Part shown: piece by piece, positions 47,018-58,097 of the stretch
Layout: the number at the start of each line of letters is the position of its first letter
Numbering within the stretch: the stretch's first letter is position 1
Origin: Rhipicephalus microplus
Lineage: Eukaryota; Arthropoda; Arachnida; Ixodida; Ixodidae
Length of the DNA: 64,000 nt
Direction of reading: 5' to 3'
NCBI RefSeq assembly: GCF_043290135.1
Contig: NC_134710.1
Coordinates: 317,449,616-317,513,615 of the forward strand
The notes under the pieces: generated by a model
What the model was told of the DNA's origin: nothing
What the model saw: only the letters and a program-made list of their open reading frames with translations
Database searches by the model: none
Made by a program: the position numbers and the translations under genes

Positions 47018-48201
47018 GGTATTCAGTGGCACTCACACTCACTTGACATTATTCGTGTTTTGACTGCCATGCTTATTTTTTCATCAGTGTCACCAGCGGC
47101 GCTACATGCTTCACCCGTGCACAAGATGAGTGATCTTACACATGTGTCTGATGCAGTTGGGCTAATGTGGGCCGATATTTTTCGCTGCAGCAGCTGGTGT
47201 ACCCACGCAATCAACACACTGAATCTCCACGTGCTCTCCTGGCCACCTTCTTAATGATGTGGATCAATTATCGGCTTACATATTACGGTCGTCGCTTTGA
47301 ACTTCGAATCAATAGACGCTCCACCTCTTGAACAGTGCCCTAAATTGAGTTGTGCAAAAGAGCTGACCTGGCGTTAGCAGTTTTATTCTCGAAGCCTTTA
47401 TTTCGCGACATACGGTACCGGGCTGGCACTTTGGCATAGTGCCGGATGTAGCGTCTCCACGTCAAACAGGTGAATAAATGACCGTCGTTCGGGCTCGAAT
47501 GCGAGTGGTATCTGCTCGACACGCAAATCGGAGAATTAGTTCAAACCAGTATGCCTTCGCTTTGCGCATACGCACGAGAAACGGAGGCATACTAGTCTTG
47601 CGTTTTGCTGCACTTCACGGTATAAAAAGAAAAATAAATTTTCATTGGTTCCGCATCTGTGCCATTCCAGTGGGAGTGTAAAAAAAGAACATGAAAATCT
47701 CAAACCCTCTTTCAATTTTTTATAAGCAATGTAGAGGCTACGAAGTCAGTCGTTTCTGCTTGATATTTCACGTTGGCCTGAACATTGATGTCAAAATCTT
47801 CACTGAAACTTTCAGAAAAAATTTCTCCCACCAGTAATACGTGCGAAATGCTAGACTTCTCGACAATAAAGTAGTATGACAGCATAGGTCATTTGTGCAA
47901 ATTGTCTCTGTGCGGGACAGAGACGGTTAGCACCATTGTTAACATTTATGTTAGTTTGTAACTAGCCATAGGTCGGTAGTGAGCTCACCGGCCTTCGACA
48001 CACCAGTATTTTACCAGAATCTGTGCTTGACAAAACTCTGTCATATGAAGCGTTTAAAAAGTGCGTAAACAAAGGCTGTACGCTCCCTCCAGAGTTGGCG
48101 TCGGGTGGATTTTAAAAAGAGCCACAATCTCGGCTAAAAGTAGTCAAAGCAGACACGCCATGAAGTTTATCAGAAGTTTTGCTGCCAAATGCAGTCGTAA
48201 T
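47018..48201. other. No recognisable gene
   Basis: Only short frames, none with a family motif. Confidence 0.5.
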
Positions 48202-48411
48202 TGTCACGATCTGTCCCGAAGACCGTGGATGAGAGGGAGGGCCGAGGCACCGCTATCTAACAAGGACGACACCACACGCTTGATGGAGTCACAGCTACTG
48301 ACTGCCAAGCAGCGCTCGTCAGTGTTTATTTACCAAGCACGACCAAGGTTGCCTGCCGAACTTGGCGAGGTAATGAAAATAGGCTTGGCAAGGCGCCACA
48401 CGCTTGTTACA
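48202..48411 (-). repeat. Short LTR candidate of a Gypsy relic
   Basis: On the minus strand it begins TGTAACAAGCGTG and ends GATCGTGACA. A GGTAAATAAACACTG poly-A-type signal lies inside. It lies downstream of the integrase relic, where a 3' LTR is expected. No partner LTR was found. Confidence 0.45.
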
Positions 48412-49251
48412 CCCGTCACCGCCAGGTATTGCACACAAAAAATAATTACGACTCCCAGCCGGTTCACCGTTGCCTTTGGTAGGCGAAAAGTGGTCTGGTG
48501 CCCTTCATCGTCAGTTTCTCCGCCTTGGTAGAGGTTTTGAGGGACTAGGTGTGGTAGCACTAGGTGTTACCTGAGCCACTATCGGTTTCTTCTGAGATTC
48601 TGCCGTGGTTGGTAGGGATGGCACTAAACTTGCTGGTAGCCCAACTAGTGGCGCAATACTGGAGGCGCATCTTTCTTGGAAATGGTTGTCTCACTGGTCG
48701 CAACTGGTACTGCCACGGATTCAAGCCTGGTCCCACGGTTAGCCCTCACATGGTCAGCATGTCAGTGCCATGTGGTTCCATCTTGCATTCGTACGAGCAG
48801 GGTGAAACCACTTGTCCAGCAGACCAAGTCGGGCTAGAACGGAAATTCCTGGCGAATACGGGCCTTCCGGGCTCGCGCATAGGCCCAGAACGGCACCTGT
48901 TTTTAGTAGCCAGCTTTTGTTTCAACTACTGAGGAGCACCGTGGACCAGAGGTCTGGGTGCAGAATGTCCAATGGTGTCTTCACCATCCGTTCCAGCAAA
49001 ATCTCGCAGGGGGCACGGCCGGTGACTTCATAAGGTGTGGTCCGATACTGGAAGAGTATGCAGGCAACCTGCGTGCGGAAATGCCCCACTTGGCTCTTCT
49101 TAAGTTTGTCCTCAATCATCTGCACCACCCGTTCTGCTGCACCGTTTGAAGCAGGGTGATACGGAGGTACCATCATTCGGTGGATTTTGTTCTTTGCCAA
49201 CCAAGTCAGATACTCTGCGCTGGCGAAAGCAGACTCATTATTGGAGACCAT
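48412..49251 (-). pseudogene. Gypsy integrase relic with C-terminal tail
   Basis: The minus frame 49251-48922 encodes the end of the integrase core: SNNESAFASAEYL, then HRMMVPPYHPASNGAAERVVQ, which holds the third catalytic residue (Glu). The second catalytic position, normally Asp in a VSDNG-type motif, reads Asn (VSNNE). The downstream C-terminal tail is recognisable in pieces (VRMQDGTTWH, HADHVR, then RLPKATVNRLGV near 48480) between stops. The element starts abruptly near 49252, so reverse transcriptase, RNase H and the zinc-binding part of integrase are gone. Confidence 0.82.
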
Positions 49252-49653
49252 GTATGGTCATGTATACATCTGCACTTGTTCAACATGTCTGTGCGTGTGA
49301 CATTTATACATATATTTAGCATCATGCTATGACGTGTCGCTCAATAAAAACTATAACACGGTCAGCTTCCTTCCACATTCTTCGCATAACCACGATTCCC
49401 AAGGTACGTGGGATAAGCCACAGTTTTTTTTTTTTTTTGCGTACAAGCAAGAATCACCGCCACAGTGTACTGACTGCACTGAAGCCAGACATATTTTTCT
49501 GTTGCTGCATTTATTTGGAAAAGTTTACCAAGAAAACCCTGGCAACTGCTGAATTTTCTTGATATGGATCATATTAGGGAAGTATCAATTCATTTGTGAC
49601 GATATTACTTAATATTCATTGCGGTCCTTTTTGCTCTCATGATAAATACCTCA
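49252..49653. repeat. Spacer including dispersed repeat Y, copy 2
   Basis: 49340-49425 contains AATAAAAACTATAACACGGTCAGCTTCC and ATAACCACGATTCCCAAGG blocks, aligned with 44010-44115. The rest shows nothing recognisable. Confidence 0.45.
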
Positions 49654-49945
49654 GTTGGTTGGTTGGTTGGTTGCAACTTCATTGGAAGTCTGGCAGAGCT
49701 TTCGCCGACCGGGCCTTAGGACTCCCGCGTGGGTACGTCAAGACCTTGTTCTGACTACCGCCTCGCGGGCCTGCTGGACGGCCCAGAGTTGGTCGCCGAG
49801 GCTGGGGCTGCACTGGGCAGCGGCCCACCGTGGCGGAAGGGTTCCGGATTTAGCACCTTGCAGATTTCTGGCATAGTTCCAGAGCATGTGATTTAATGTG
49901 GCAATCTCAATATGGCATATCTTGCGTTTATTCATCGGATGTATA
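49654..49945 (-). mobile_element. I-clade LINE 3' end, 5'-truncated
   Basis: A minus-strand frame (49935-49738) carries a His/Cys-containing stretch (CHIEIATLNHMLWNYARN) and an LWAVQQAREAVVR motif, which resemble the C-terminal end after the RNase H of tick I-group LINEs. It is followed by a short 3' region ending in a (CCAA)n tail (49654-49672, plus TTGG repeats). The first cysteine-box position is eroded. Truncated insertion; no product expected. Confidence 0.65.
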
Positions 49946-51883
49946 TTGGGGTATATGGTGTTAAAGAAAAGCCTCAGTTTGAGAAATATATTTATCCTTT
50001 CTTGAAATATCTATGGACAAAAAACAGGCTAGTTTTCGTCGTTTAATTATATTGTCATTCTTATCATAACACAGCGTTTAGCTCTTTTATTGCGTACGGA
50101 TATTCTAGTGTTTGTCAACCGAACCACAGAGACGCTCTTTATAATGGGGTGCCCTGGTAAATATTTAAAGTAAGGTGATTAGTAGTTTTGCAGAAATATT
50201 GTAGAAGGCTTTGATTACCCGCCCTACATTCACTCTCCACGTCTTTCACAGGGAAATCGCCTGAGTTGTAACCTTTTTTTTCGCCATCTGTGTTTTGATA
50301 AATTTGGTAACATGATGGCAATATCAATATTGTGTTCGCTTACTGTGCTTTATACTGCATTCAAATAATATGGTTTGACATACAGCAAAACAGCATCTTT
50401 CTGAGGAAAACTAAGTATTCGTCAAGGTGGACTACCGAAGAAGCAGTGGGCACAAACTCTCACACTGGCGGGGGCGTGGACGCTGCCGCTCGTCGCAGCC
50501 TTGCGAAGGAGAGAAGCCTGGATATGGGCATAGCACGCAGTGATGAATCGGTGTTAATTACTGAAGCATGCCAATAGCCGCTGATGGGCAATGAGAGACA
50601 GAAGACTCAGTTGGGCCACAGAGACCCACATTCCTCTTTTAGTGTACTCGCATGATGCACATATTGATTGCTCAATATCGCATAGCCGAAATCTCACACT
50701 GGCACTACCTTGAAGGTCAAGATCCAGTGCCTATATATAAGGGATGGAAGGTGAACGATTGTGTAAGGTGAGCAGTCAGTTTTTTCAAGAAAATCGCTTG
50801 CAGACGCTGCCTGCGTCGGCGTTGTGGGGTAAGAGGGGGTAGGAGAGAATGGAGAAATAGAGGAACGCGCATGCGTAGAAAGGGTGGTCACGCCGCACAC
50901 CTCATCGCCCTCAACGAGAGAATGCTGCGCACCTTAGGAAAGGAGAAATTGTCACTACCATATAACGCGAACTATTTGACACCTGGTACAGCGAGTTCTG
51001 AAAGCTCATTGCATTCTTTTTGAACAAGTAAAACATTTTGATGTTCGTTCTTACATTGCCCAACGCATCCAATGATCACTGTAAAACTCATAGTGCAAAT
51101 GGGCAACCATAAGTGACCAAAACGCGACTGCAACTAGATTGTGGTCTGCCCAACGAGCAATACTTTAGTCTAGATGTAGTCTAGACGCATGGCGATGCCT
51201 ACACCCACCTCCTTGTCTGCACTGCACAATGGGAGGTAGCTGGGAACAGAAATATAGACGCCTCGCGCGCGAGTGCGAAGCGTTGTGCGCTATGCGAGTG
51301 CGGCTTTCGTGCCAGCTGTGATTACTGTTAAAAACAGTGGACAAAGGGTGCAGGAAAAGAAGAGAAGGACCAAGGATAGCGCGTGGCACGTGAGGTGGTT
51401 CTTCGATCTACGCCACAATAAACGGACGTCGAGACGCTCTGCTCTTCATCTCCAGGCGTATTAAACCTTTGAACCTGGTTTTTCACGAAAGAAGTCGTCG
51501 GATTTTACAAAACATCAGCGTGTCTGCAAAATTCGTGATACAGCGTTAGAGTGAAAAGCATCACTAGTTGCATGAAACGAAAAAAAAACAAATGGAACCC
51601 ATTTAATTGACTCAGTGTAACCCATCAGCGCACAACGCGGCCATGTTTTGACTTTGCTTCCAGATCAGGCTATAAATTTTTTTTCGCTTGTGCGCCCATA
51701 GAATGCAGGCCGCTTACGTTGAGGTATAGTAAGTTTTCGGCACATGCAGATCACTTGCATAGACATTGCACTAGTAAGTGCGGTGAAAATATAGAGAAAA
51801 AAAAGCCCATTTGAGATTATATATGTCCGAGCATTGACTTCGCCTCTCATCCACGTTGACGCGATATTTTCCAATCAGCGTGA
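49946..51883. other. No recognisable gene
   Basis: No coding or RNA motif seen. A modest GC rise occurs at 51180-51400. Confidence 0.45.
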
Positions 51884-52194
51884 TGTTGTAAATTAAGCAC
51901 ATTTTTTTTTCTTGCCACGTACTAGCGCCAACACCGTGGCAGCCTTATCGATTCTCTGTGGGAGCGCCGCGGTGGGGATAAAATAGCAAGCCACGCCCAC
52001 ATTTGAGAACGTGCTCTCCCCATACGACTTGAATGGCCGGAGAGAAACACGCCGCGCGCCCAGCATCTCGGAGGCCATGGTCTGCGAGGGCAGATTCCGG
52101 CATCGAACATTCGAGTGTTATCGCTGGCAGCCGCGTTCGTTCGAGAATAAACTCAGCTGTCCGTGCTTGCGTGCTCAAGCACTGAAGCCTAACA
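51884..52194 (+). repeat. Possible solo LTR
   Basis: A 311-bp segment with TGTT...AACA ends, a TATA-like GATAAAATAGC near 51977 and an AATAAA near 52146. It could be an LTR of the gag-bearing element to its right, but orientation and partner are unresolved. Confidence 0.3.
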
Positions 52195-52365
52195 GCATAT
52201 GCTAAATCTGGATTGCTTCTAGACATTTGGGAGTGGTACGCTCAAGGTGGCATATACACGTGCAATAGGCCGGTAACCTAGAGCAAGCAACGAGATTAGC
52301 GGGTGTGGCACGATTATTTGAACATTGCTAGCGCCTCCATGAAACGTGAGGTTTTTGGTGTATGG

Positions 52366-52546
52366 AGTTTCCGCGTCCCTATTTTTGTCCAGCTATGCAC
52401 TGGCCTTGGTAAAGACGACAACTGAACCGCGCGACAGGCGCATCACGAAAGAGCAAAGAAGAAGCAGTTCTTTTCAGCAATCTCCACACGTACTATCCGC
52501 CGAGTCAGTTGGCGTAGGCAGTTCTCATCGGATGATGCGGTCATAG
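52366..52546 (+). repeat. Inverted duplicate of retroelement leader
   Basis: About 110 bp (52366-52475) aligns with the complement of 53385-53490: GTCCAGCTATGCACTGG is identical in both. Both orientations encode a similar peptide (SSYALA-x2-K-T, then P-x-x-RRI). It probably belongs to the 5' leader or gag start of one retroelement family present in opposite orientations. Confidence 0.55.
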
Positions 52547-52613
52547 CTACGGCTCCTAGAGATGTGCTAGTTTTCAGGCGAATGCATTGCTAGTACCACT
52601 GCTGAACGGCCCA

Positions 52614-53265
52614 CTAAATCACTCTGGCCTCCCTATTAAACTCGTTCACTGTTGTCGGAGAATCGCGCACAAGGCCACAAAACACTTGTTCTTTTACGCC
52701 ACGCATGAGATGGTCGAGCTTTTTAGCTTTGTTCATGTTGGGATCCGCGCGGTAAAACAAACGAGCCATGTCTTCAGGAAACATCGCGACTCTCTCTTGG
52801 TTGTTGAATGTGCGATTCAAGAAGGCGTTGCGCGTTTTCACGCCGTTATGGGCTCCCGAAGGTATCTACTAGCCGACAGCGAAACTCATTCCACGTTGTC
52901 AAAGTTCTCTCGCGGTATATAGACCACATGTTAGTGTTATATTTAAGTGCGAAGTATACGTTGAATAGCTTTTCGCCGTCAGAGATCGAGTGGTTAGACT
53001 TTGCTACCCGATCAAACTGCCCTTGCCTGTCTTCCGAATCTTCAATTTCGTGACCATCAAAATGTTCAGGAATCCGAAGTTTCTGGACTGTTACCTGTAT
53101 TGGGTTATTTGATGATGTCATTTCTTGAACAGGGGTGTCCTTTGACAGAGGTGGTCCTCGTAAGGAGCTGAATTCGGGGCCTAGACCTTTAAGACGAGGG
53201 CTTGAGTAGTGTACCGGAGTCCCCACGCGTGGGTGCCCAGTTTGGCGAAAACCACGGCTGCTCAC
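52614..53265 (-). pseudogene. Retrotransposon gag fragment, frameshifted
   Basis: The minus frame 53265-52846 has FDGHEIEDSED, QFDRVAKSN, LTTWNEFRCRL and DTFGSP, the pattern of the Retrotrans_gag capsid family. It continues in another frame at 52841-52614 (NNQERVAMFPEDMARLF, ADPNMNKAKKLDHLMRGVKEQ, CGLVRDSPTTV). A frameshift near 52844 splits it. No zinc knuckle, protease or pol follows. It is a different gag type from the 38-44 kb element. Confidence 0.75.
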
Positions 53266-53384
53266 AGGACTGGCGATTATGAGGCAATGGTACCCAGCAC
53301 CTCCGCCAGTGTCGCAGTTAAAAGTACGAGGGCTTTATTGTTATCAGCAGAAGGACACTGCTCTCTCAAAGACACGAAAGTTAG

Positions 53385-53490
53385 ACTTCGGCAAAAGAAA
53401 TGTTTCTTCCCTCATTCCTGATGCGCCTGTTGTGAGGATGAATCATCGTCTTCATTTGCGCCAGTGCATAGCTGGACGCAAATAGAACGC
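53385..53490 (-). repeat. Retroelement leader, partner of 52366 repeat
   Basis: The minus strand aligns with plus 52366-52475. It lies just upstream of the gag fragment in gag's orientation, which suggests it is the leader or N-terminal region of that element. Confidence 0.55.
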
Positions 53491-54097
53491 GACATCGATA
53501 GTTGATGAGCGTTCTCTCATCAGCAGTACGCGTCATCTGCTTGGGTGTTGTATTGCGATAACAAGACAATTGTAACATTACCAGCTATGGCGAATTTTCA
53601 AGATTGCTTTTGTGGTACAAGGTACTTACGCAAAAAAAAACTTAGCCCAAAATAAGGTAGCACTTGGCCTCTAAGGTGCATTATTTAGGGCTCCAACCTC
53701 TTGTGTTCTTGATACGTACTTAGTATGCACCGTGGAGTAAAACCAATACAAGATAGGGAAACATACATAAAACAGGCTGAAGATTACTTCCAAAAATTTT
53801 TCACACAATATTTGTATTCTTAAACTAACAGAAAGCAAAAATACGTGGTAAAAGACTGCGGGCACGCATAGCGCACGGACTGATAACAATTAAAAGAAAA
53901 AATCTTGCCTTCGTTTGCCTACAACGTTGTTGTCTCGTCTTGTTTCTGCGACATAAACCATTATTAGAGCTACACTCTAAGGCGAAAGGTTGTTGAAAGG
54001 GTGTGGTTCATCCTTTTGGGGACTAATGGGGCTGCCACTACCATTAATCCCTTTAAGGATTAACCGCACGAGTTAAAGAGACTAACATTTATTCCTC
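53491..54097. other. No recognisable gene
   Basis: Nothing recognised apart from an ACACTCTAAGGCG word near 53972, similar to the MITE termini elsewhere. Confidence 0.45.
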
Positions 54098-54264
54098 AGA
54101 TTTACACCTTAGTGAGCAACCGTTAGTTCCACATTTCGCCTTAAAGAACTAATATTTAGTCCTCACATTTGCACCTTATAGAGCAACTGTTAATCCCCAC
54201 ATTTACACCTTACCGGGCAACCGTTAGTCGTCACAGTTGCATTTTGCCGGACGAACGGTTGATC
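54098..54264. repeat. ~34-bp minisatellite, about five units
   Basis: Diverged units follow CACATTTACACCTTA-x-x-GAGCAACCGTTAGTC, five in tandem. Confidence 0.7.
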
Positions 54265-54589
54265 CACTCAAAAACTCCCATCGGATGAACTTTTTGTCCC
54301 CAGTTCAAACAATGTTTTTGTTTATTTTCCGCCAGGCCTAATACTTTTTTCGCCGGTTTTTCTGCGCAGTGAGCAACAACTTGCGCCGAAAAGAACACGC
54401 GAAAAAAGTAGTTAGCCACCTATGTGTAACTGCTCTCGCAGTCACGGCAACAACAAAAGACTTAAGTGAGACATGGAAATCTTCTATTTTTCTACATACC
54501 TATGAAGTGACTCCATTCTTTCAAGTGGATTCATGGTGAAGTGTACAAGTGCAGTCTCGTTGTCAAATCTTGTTCACTCCTTGGGGAGC

Positions 54590-55030
54590 TCCTCCGACGG
54601 AAGCGATAGATGACTAGCATTGCAGACGCCAGCACACGCAGCCTTCTGCTTGTCGTGTTGCGACGGCTGCACGTACAATAATATAGTAAAAATAGTTAGA
54701 CACACGTGACAGAAGATGAAGATGCACGCATATGACAAGTACGTGCACGTTAGTATCAAACATGCGTGTAAGATATGACACACAAATAACATTACCTTCA
54801 CATCTCGTACAGTCTTTCTGAAGCTACTCTGGCGAAAGAGATGGATGACAGGCATCGTAGACGCCAGCGCACACAGCCTTCAGCACGGAGTGTGTCCACG
54901 GCTACACAATAAGTATGTAAAATAGGGAATCACATGTGACAGAGGACGAATACGAACGCATTTGAGAAATACGTGCAAGGTTAAATAAAAAAATACGTGA
55001 CATATGGCATGCTAATAATTTCACCATGCT
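54590..55030. repeat. Tandem duplication of a ~220-bp unit
   Basis: 54590-54808 and 54825-55030 align in direct order: GAT(A/G)GATGAC, GCAGACGCCAGCACACGCAG versus GTAGACGCCAGCGCACACAG, GTGACAGA(A/G)GA, and TACGTGCA. On the minus strand the first unit ends at a splice-donor-like GAAG|GTAATG. Confidence 0.6.
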
Positions 55031-55168
55031 GTCACACATCGTCATTCAATTCAATCCCAGTAGCGCAAACGCTTATAGGAGTGGCGGCCGTAGCAACAAC
55101 TCCGTGAACCACCATGCCGCCAAGAAGTTAGCGAGTTCTAAGCGAGCGACTTCGTTCAGCTCGAGCAA

Positions 55169-55816
55169 GTGAACGCGAGACGAAACACGGTGCCGCACGC
55201 GGAGTGTCTGCCGCCAGCGAACTTTGAACAGGAGAGCGAGCGTACGTGTGGCCGCCGCCACGAACAGCGCCGAGCTGGTTTGGAGCTAGCGCCGAAGAAA
55301 TTGACGGCAATGCGGCTCTTTTCCACAAACTCGAGCGAGTGCGAATACAACGCGCAAACGCCAGTCCGCCGCCGCGGCCAACGGACGGCACCGAGCTGCT
55401 TGCGACTGACAAACCGGGAAGCCAACTGTAATGGCGACCAAATTTCAATAAGTTCCGATGCCAGCGAAAGCCCCGCCAGCCCGTGCTGGTGCACTTACAG
55501 CACGCGATATACTACAACCAAGCTCGTTCAGAGAACCCGCAACGTGTTTTTGACATTTCCCAACAACGCAATGAGGTCTCAGCCCAATATCGTGATCCCG
55601 GAGCTCATCGCGGCGGCGATGACAGGCGAGCACTCGATGAGTGAGCGTGCGGGAGGCCGACGGCAATGGCGGCCGATTTCCAGGCGATCGCAAAGCACAG
55701 GCGAACTGCAGATGCCCAAGCTGACCTTCGCTGTGCATTTAGTGCGTGCGATATACAACACGACCGAGCCCTTTGCCGGCAAGCGCGATCTGCATCGCAC
55801 ACGCGACAAGTAGAGT
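55169..55816 (+). CDS. Weak 214-codon ORF in CpG-rich block
   Basis: The longest uninterrupted frame in the right third of the window, ending in a TAG at about 55811-55813 just before an AATAAA (near 55820). The block is CpG-rich. Internally the DNA is repetitive: a segment starting near 55420 recurs near 55650 (AATGGCGACCAAATTTC versus AATGGCGGCCGATTTCC; GCGATATACTACAACC versus GCGATATACAACACGACC). The peptide is Arg/Ser-rich without any domain, and overlapping frames on the minus strand are also open for about 130 codons, as expected in GC-rich DNA. More likely a repeat than a gene. Confidence 0.2.
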
Positions 55817-56276
55817 AGAATAAACAATGATCACCAACTTGCGAAAGAATCCAGCGCTGATTTCTGCCCCGAGTCGTACTGAAGTATTCTGATACCTGCT
55901 GTCTTCTCGGCCGCTGTGTTGGCCTTCCCAACTGTTGCTGTGTTGGTCATGACTATGTTGAAGCCAGATATAGACAGCGCGGCGTGGTGACGTGTCTAGA
56001 CCTGCTCCAGACTTCATGGGTGCGGCGAAACGTGAAAGTAGCAACGCACGCTCATCCAAGCGTACACACAAGCACCACGTCGTAATTGCTAGATCGTCGA
56101 ATCCAGGCGGCCGTGGTTGAGCAGTCTGAGCACGACGCAACGCGAACCATCACCAGCAAAATACAGAGAAAGACTGAGCCTGGAGAGGAGGAGAACGGAT
56201 AGTGACCTTGGCAACGCTTTTCCACTGCCCGCAATTCCCGGATGGTTCATCCATTTGGAGCGTGTTTGGAGACCAA
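55817..56276. other. No recognisable gene
   Basis: No motif seen. Confidence 0.45.
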
Positions 56277-57142
56277 TACCCCTGTCACACGGGCACCCGC
56301 GAAGACCGTTTAACTCCTTCGTCCTTATGACAACGAAGATGCGGTCCGTGTCACACGGTCACCCTTACGCAAACGAAGGTAAACGGAACGCTTCGCAAAG
56401 GACGTTCAACGATCTCCCTTCGCAGCGAAACGAGGTACTCTCGTCCCCAGCAGTCTAGAGGTCAGAGAAAAATTTCGAGCAGTAAGTGGCCGTAGTGAAA
56501 GAATAATTATTTTGGCTATATTAAAAGTTCTTTCGTTATAGTACTCATTCACAACGCGTGTTTGTTTACAGATATTTACGCCCACCAGAGTTTACTTACT
56601 CTCAACAACGATGCCCTACACACCGTGCCTCGCGAGTCGGGCCGGCCGGCGCCAGTCAATCAACGTGATTAGCAGCGCAATATCGTACCACTTCCTCACG
56701 TCGTCCGCTGTGTCACTCATGGCTGAAGAACACAAAATGTGCGCTGACGAGGCAAAGAAGCATAAGAACTTTCGTAATGGGCATGTACACAGGCAACAAA
56801 ACAACTAAAAGCCCAATGTGGCCAGCGTCACTAGCTGCATCACTACATTTAGCAAATGCATTTTTATTTGAAATTATTTTAATGGTTTGTTAGTCGCGTA
56901 CCTAATTAATAGTGCTTTTTTGTAAAAATCGCATAACGAGGATTCAGAAAAAATCAATACAGATGAAATTAGAATATTTTTCCGAAAATAAAACAGTGCC
57001 CGCTGAGCCCCCTCGCGGGAAATGTTACAACCTTGTCGCTGCCGTGTGACGCTGCCACAACTCCTTCTCCGTCGAACCCCCCAGGGGAGATTTACGTTGA
57101 CGGTGTTCAACGGAGTTTGGTGGTGACCGTGTGACAGGGGTA
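56277..57142. mobile_element. TA-flanked non-autonomous DNA transposon
   Basis: The 862-bp body (56279-57140) has inverted termini CCCCTGTCACACGG(G/T)CACC, flanked by TA on both sides (56277-56278, 57141-57142). A second GTGTCACACGGTCACC copy lies inside the left end near 56350. Internal frames of about 65 codons show no transposase. A TA duplication suggests a Tc1/mariner-like or other TA-targeting superfamily. It is probably mobilised in trans. Confidence 0.75.
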
Positions 57143-57481
57143 TAAGTTGTTTGCACGCGGCACGCTTCCCTTTGTGGTTGCTCCTCAACGGTCTATCCGT
57201 TCATCACGCACGCCTATTGGACTCCATTACTCCTTTTTCGGGTAATTTTGCCTTAGAGTGTAGAGTGTTCGGAAGGCAGCGCCAATCTATGTGTCTGCCT
57301 TTTGTTTACATTCCTTTACGCTGTGCTTGCAAAGCGTCGATGTGAAGTGCTCCATGAGACACTCTTCTAGAACGTGTTTAGCCGGCAGCGCATTCAACGT
57401 AAAGTGTTACCGTTGCAGGAGGAGCCTAGCTCGCCGCACTGTTGCTTTGGGCACAAGCTCTCTACGCCTGAGTCGCCACCC
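57143..57481 (+). promoter_or_regulatory. Putative promoter and 5' UTR of candidate gene
   Basis: Contains CCTATTGG (inverted CCAAT box) near 57208 and GCCAATCT near 57280, with no obvious TATA box. An upstream ATG at 57352 opens a 44-codon frame that runs across the proposed start in another frame, so it could limit translation. The start site of transcription is not visible. Confidence 0.3.
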
Positions 57482-57708
57482 ATGAGCGACTCTATGGTAG
57501 AGCGCGAGGCCCGCAGGATTTTGCTGCGTCTGGAGGCGCTGGTCACGACTCCTTTGGTTGATACAAAGCCAATCAGCCTGGTGGACTTCACCCTTGATAG
57601 CTCAGACTTCGACTCAAGCCCAGAGTCAAAAAGCGTGCCTCAGCGCCATAAGCACAGTGCACCTCGGCGCCGTCTGTTCAGTTCTCCAGGAAACGACGCT
57701 CCAGAGAT
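57482..57708 (+). CDS. Candidate host gene, exon 1
   Basis: The proposed start ATG (57482) follows CCACCC, a good initiation context. It encodes MSDSMVEREARRILLRLEAL..., an amphipathic N-terminal helix, then an acidic Ser/Asp stretch (DFTLDSSDFDSSPES) and a basic segment (HKHSAPRRRLFSSPG) with SP sites. The frame stays open to the donor GAGAT|GTGAGTAA (57708/57709); read through, it would stop two bases later. The exon ends in phase 2. The family is not recognised. Low-complexity and charge patterning suggest a nuclear or cytoskeletal regulatory protein, which is only an inference. Confidence 0.45.
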
Positions 57709-58097
57709 GTGAGTAACATTTGTTGCAGCTCACGTTCTCCGGTTTTCCTCTGTCCTCCTTGAAGTAAACATGTTGCTGTGACATGCCCGCTGACAAGTTA
57801 GCTTGAAGTCAGTGACGTGTGCAATGTGAAGTATGTGAAAGGGTTCCGAACCAACTTCTTTCACCTGAAATTTGAGATGTGAAGCAGCCTGAGGTAGAGC
57901 TCTATGTGGTGTGCGACGTGATCACCTTTACTGCGCCTGTGCTTCCCCTCCCCTCCTATTTTCCTCTCCTGCGCTTCGCCCTCTCTCGCCTCGCAATGCC
58001 GCCACAGGGAGTGTCTGCTAAGGCGCTTTTTTGCTGAAAAAAACAGACAGACTCTTCGCGCCGCACAACCATTCTCTGGCCACGCAGTATATACAGA

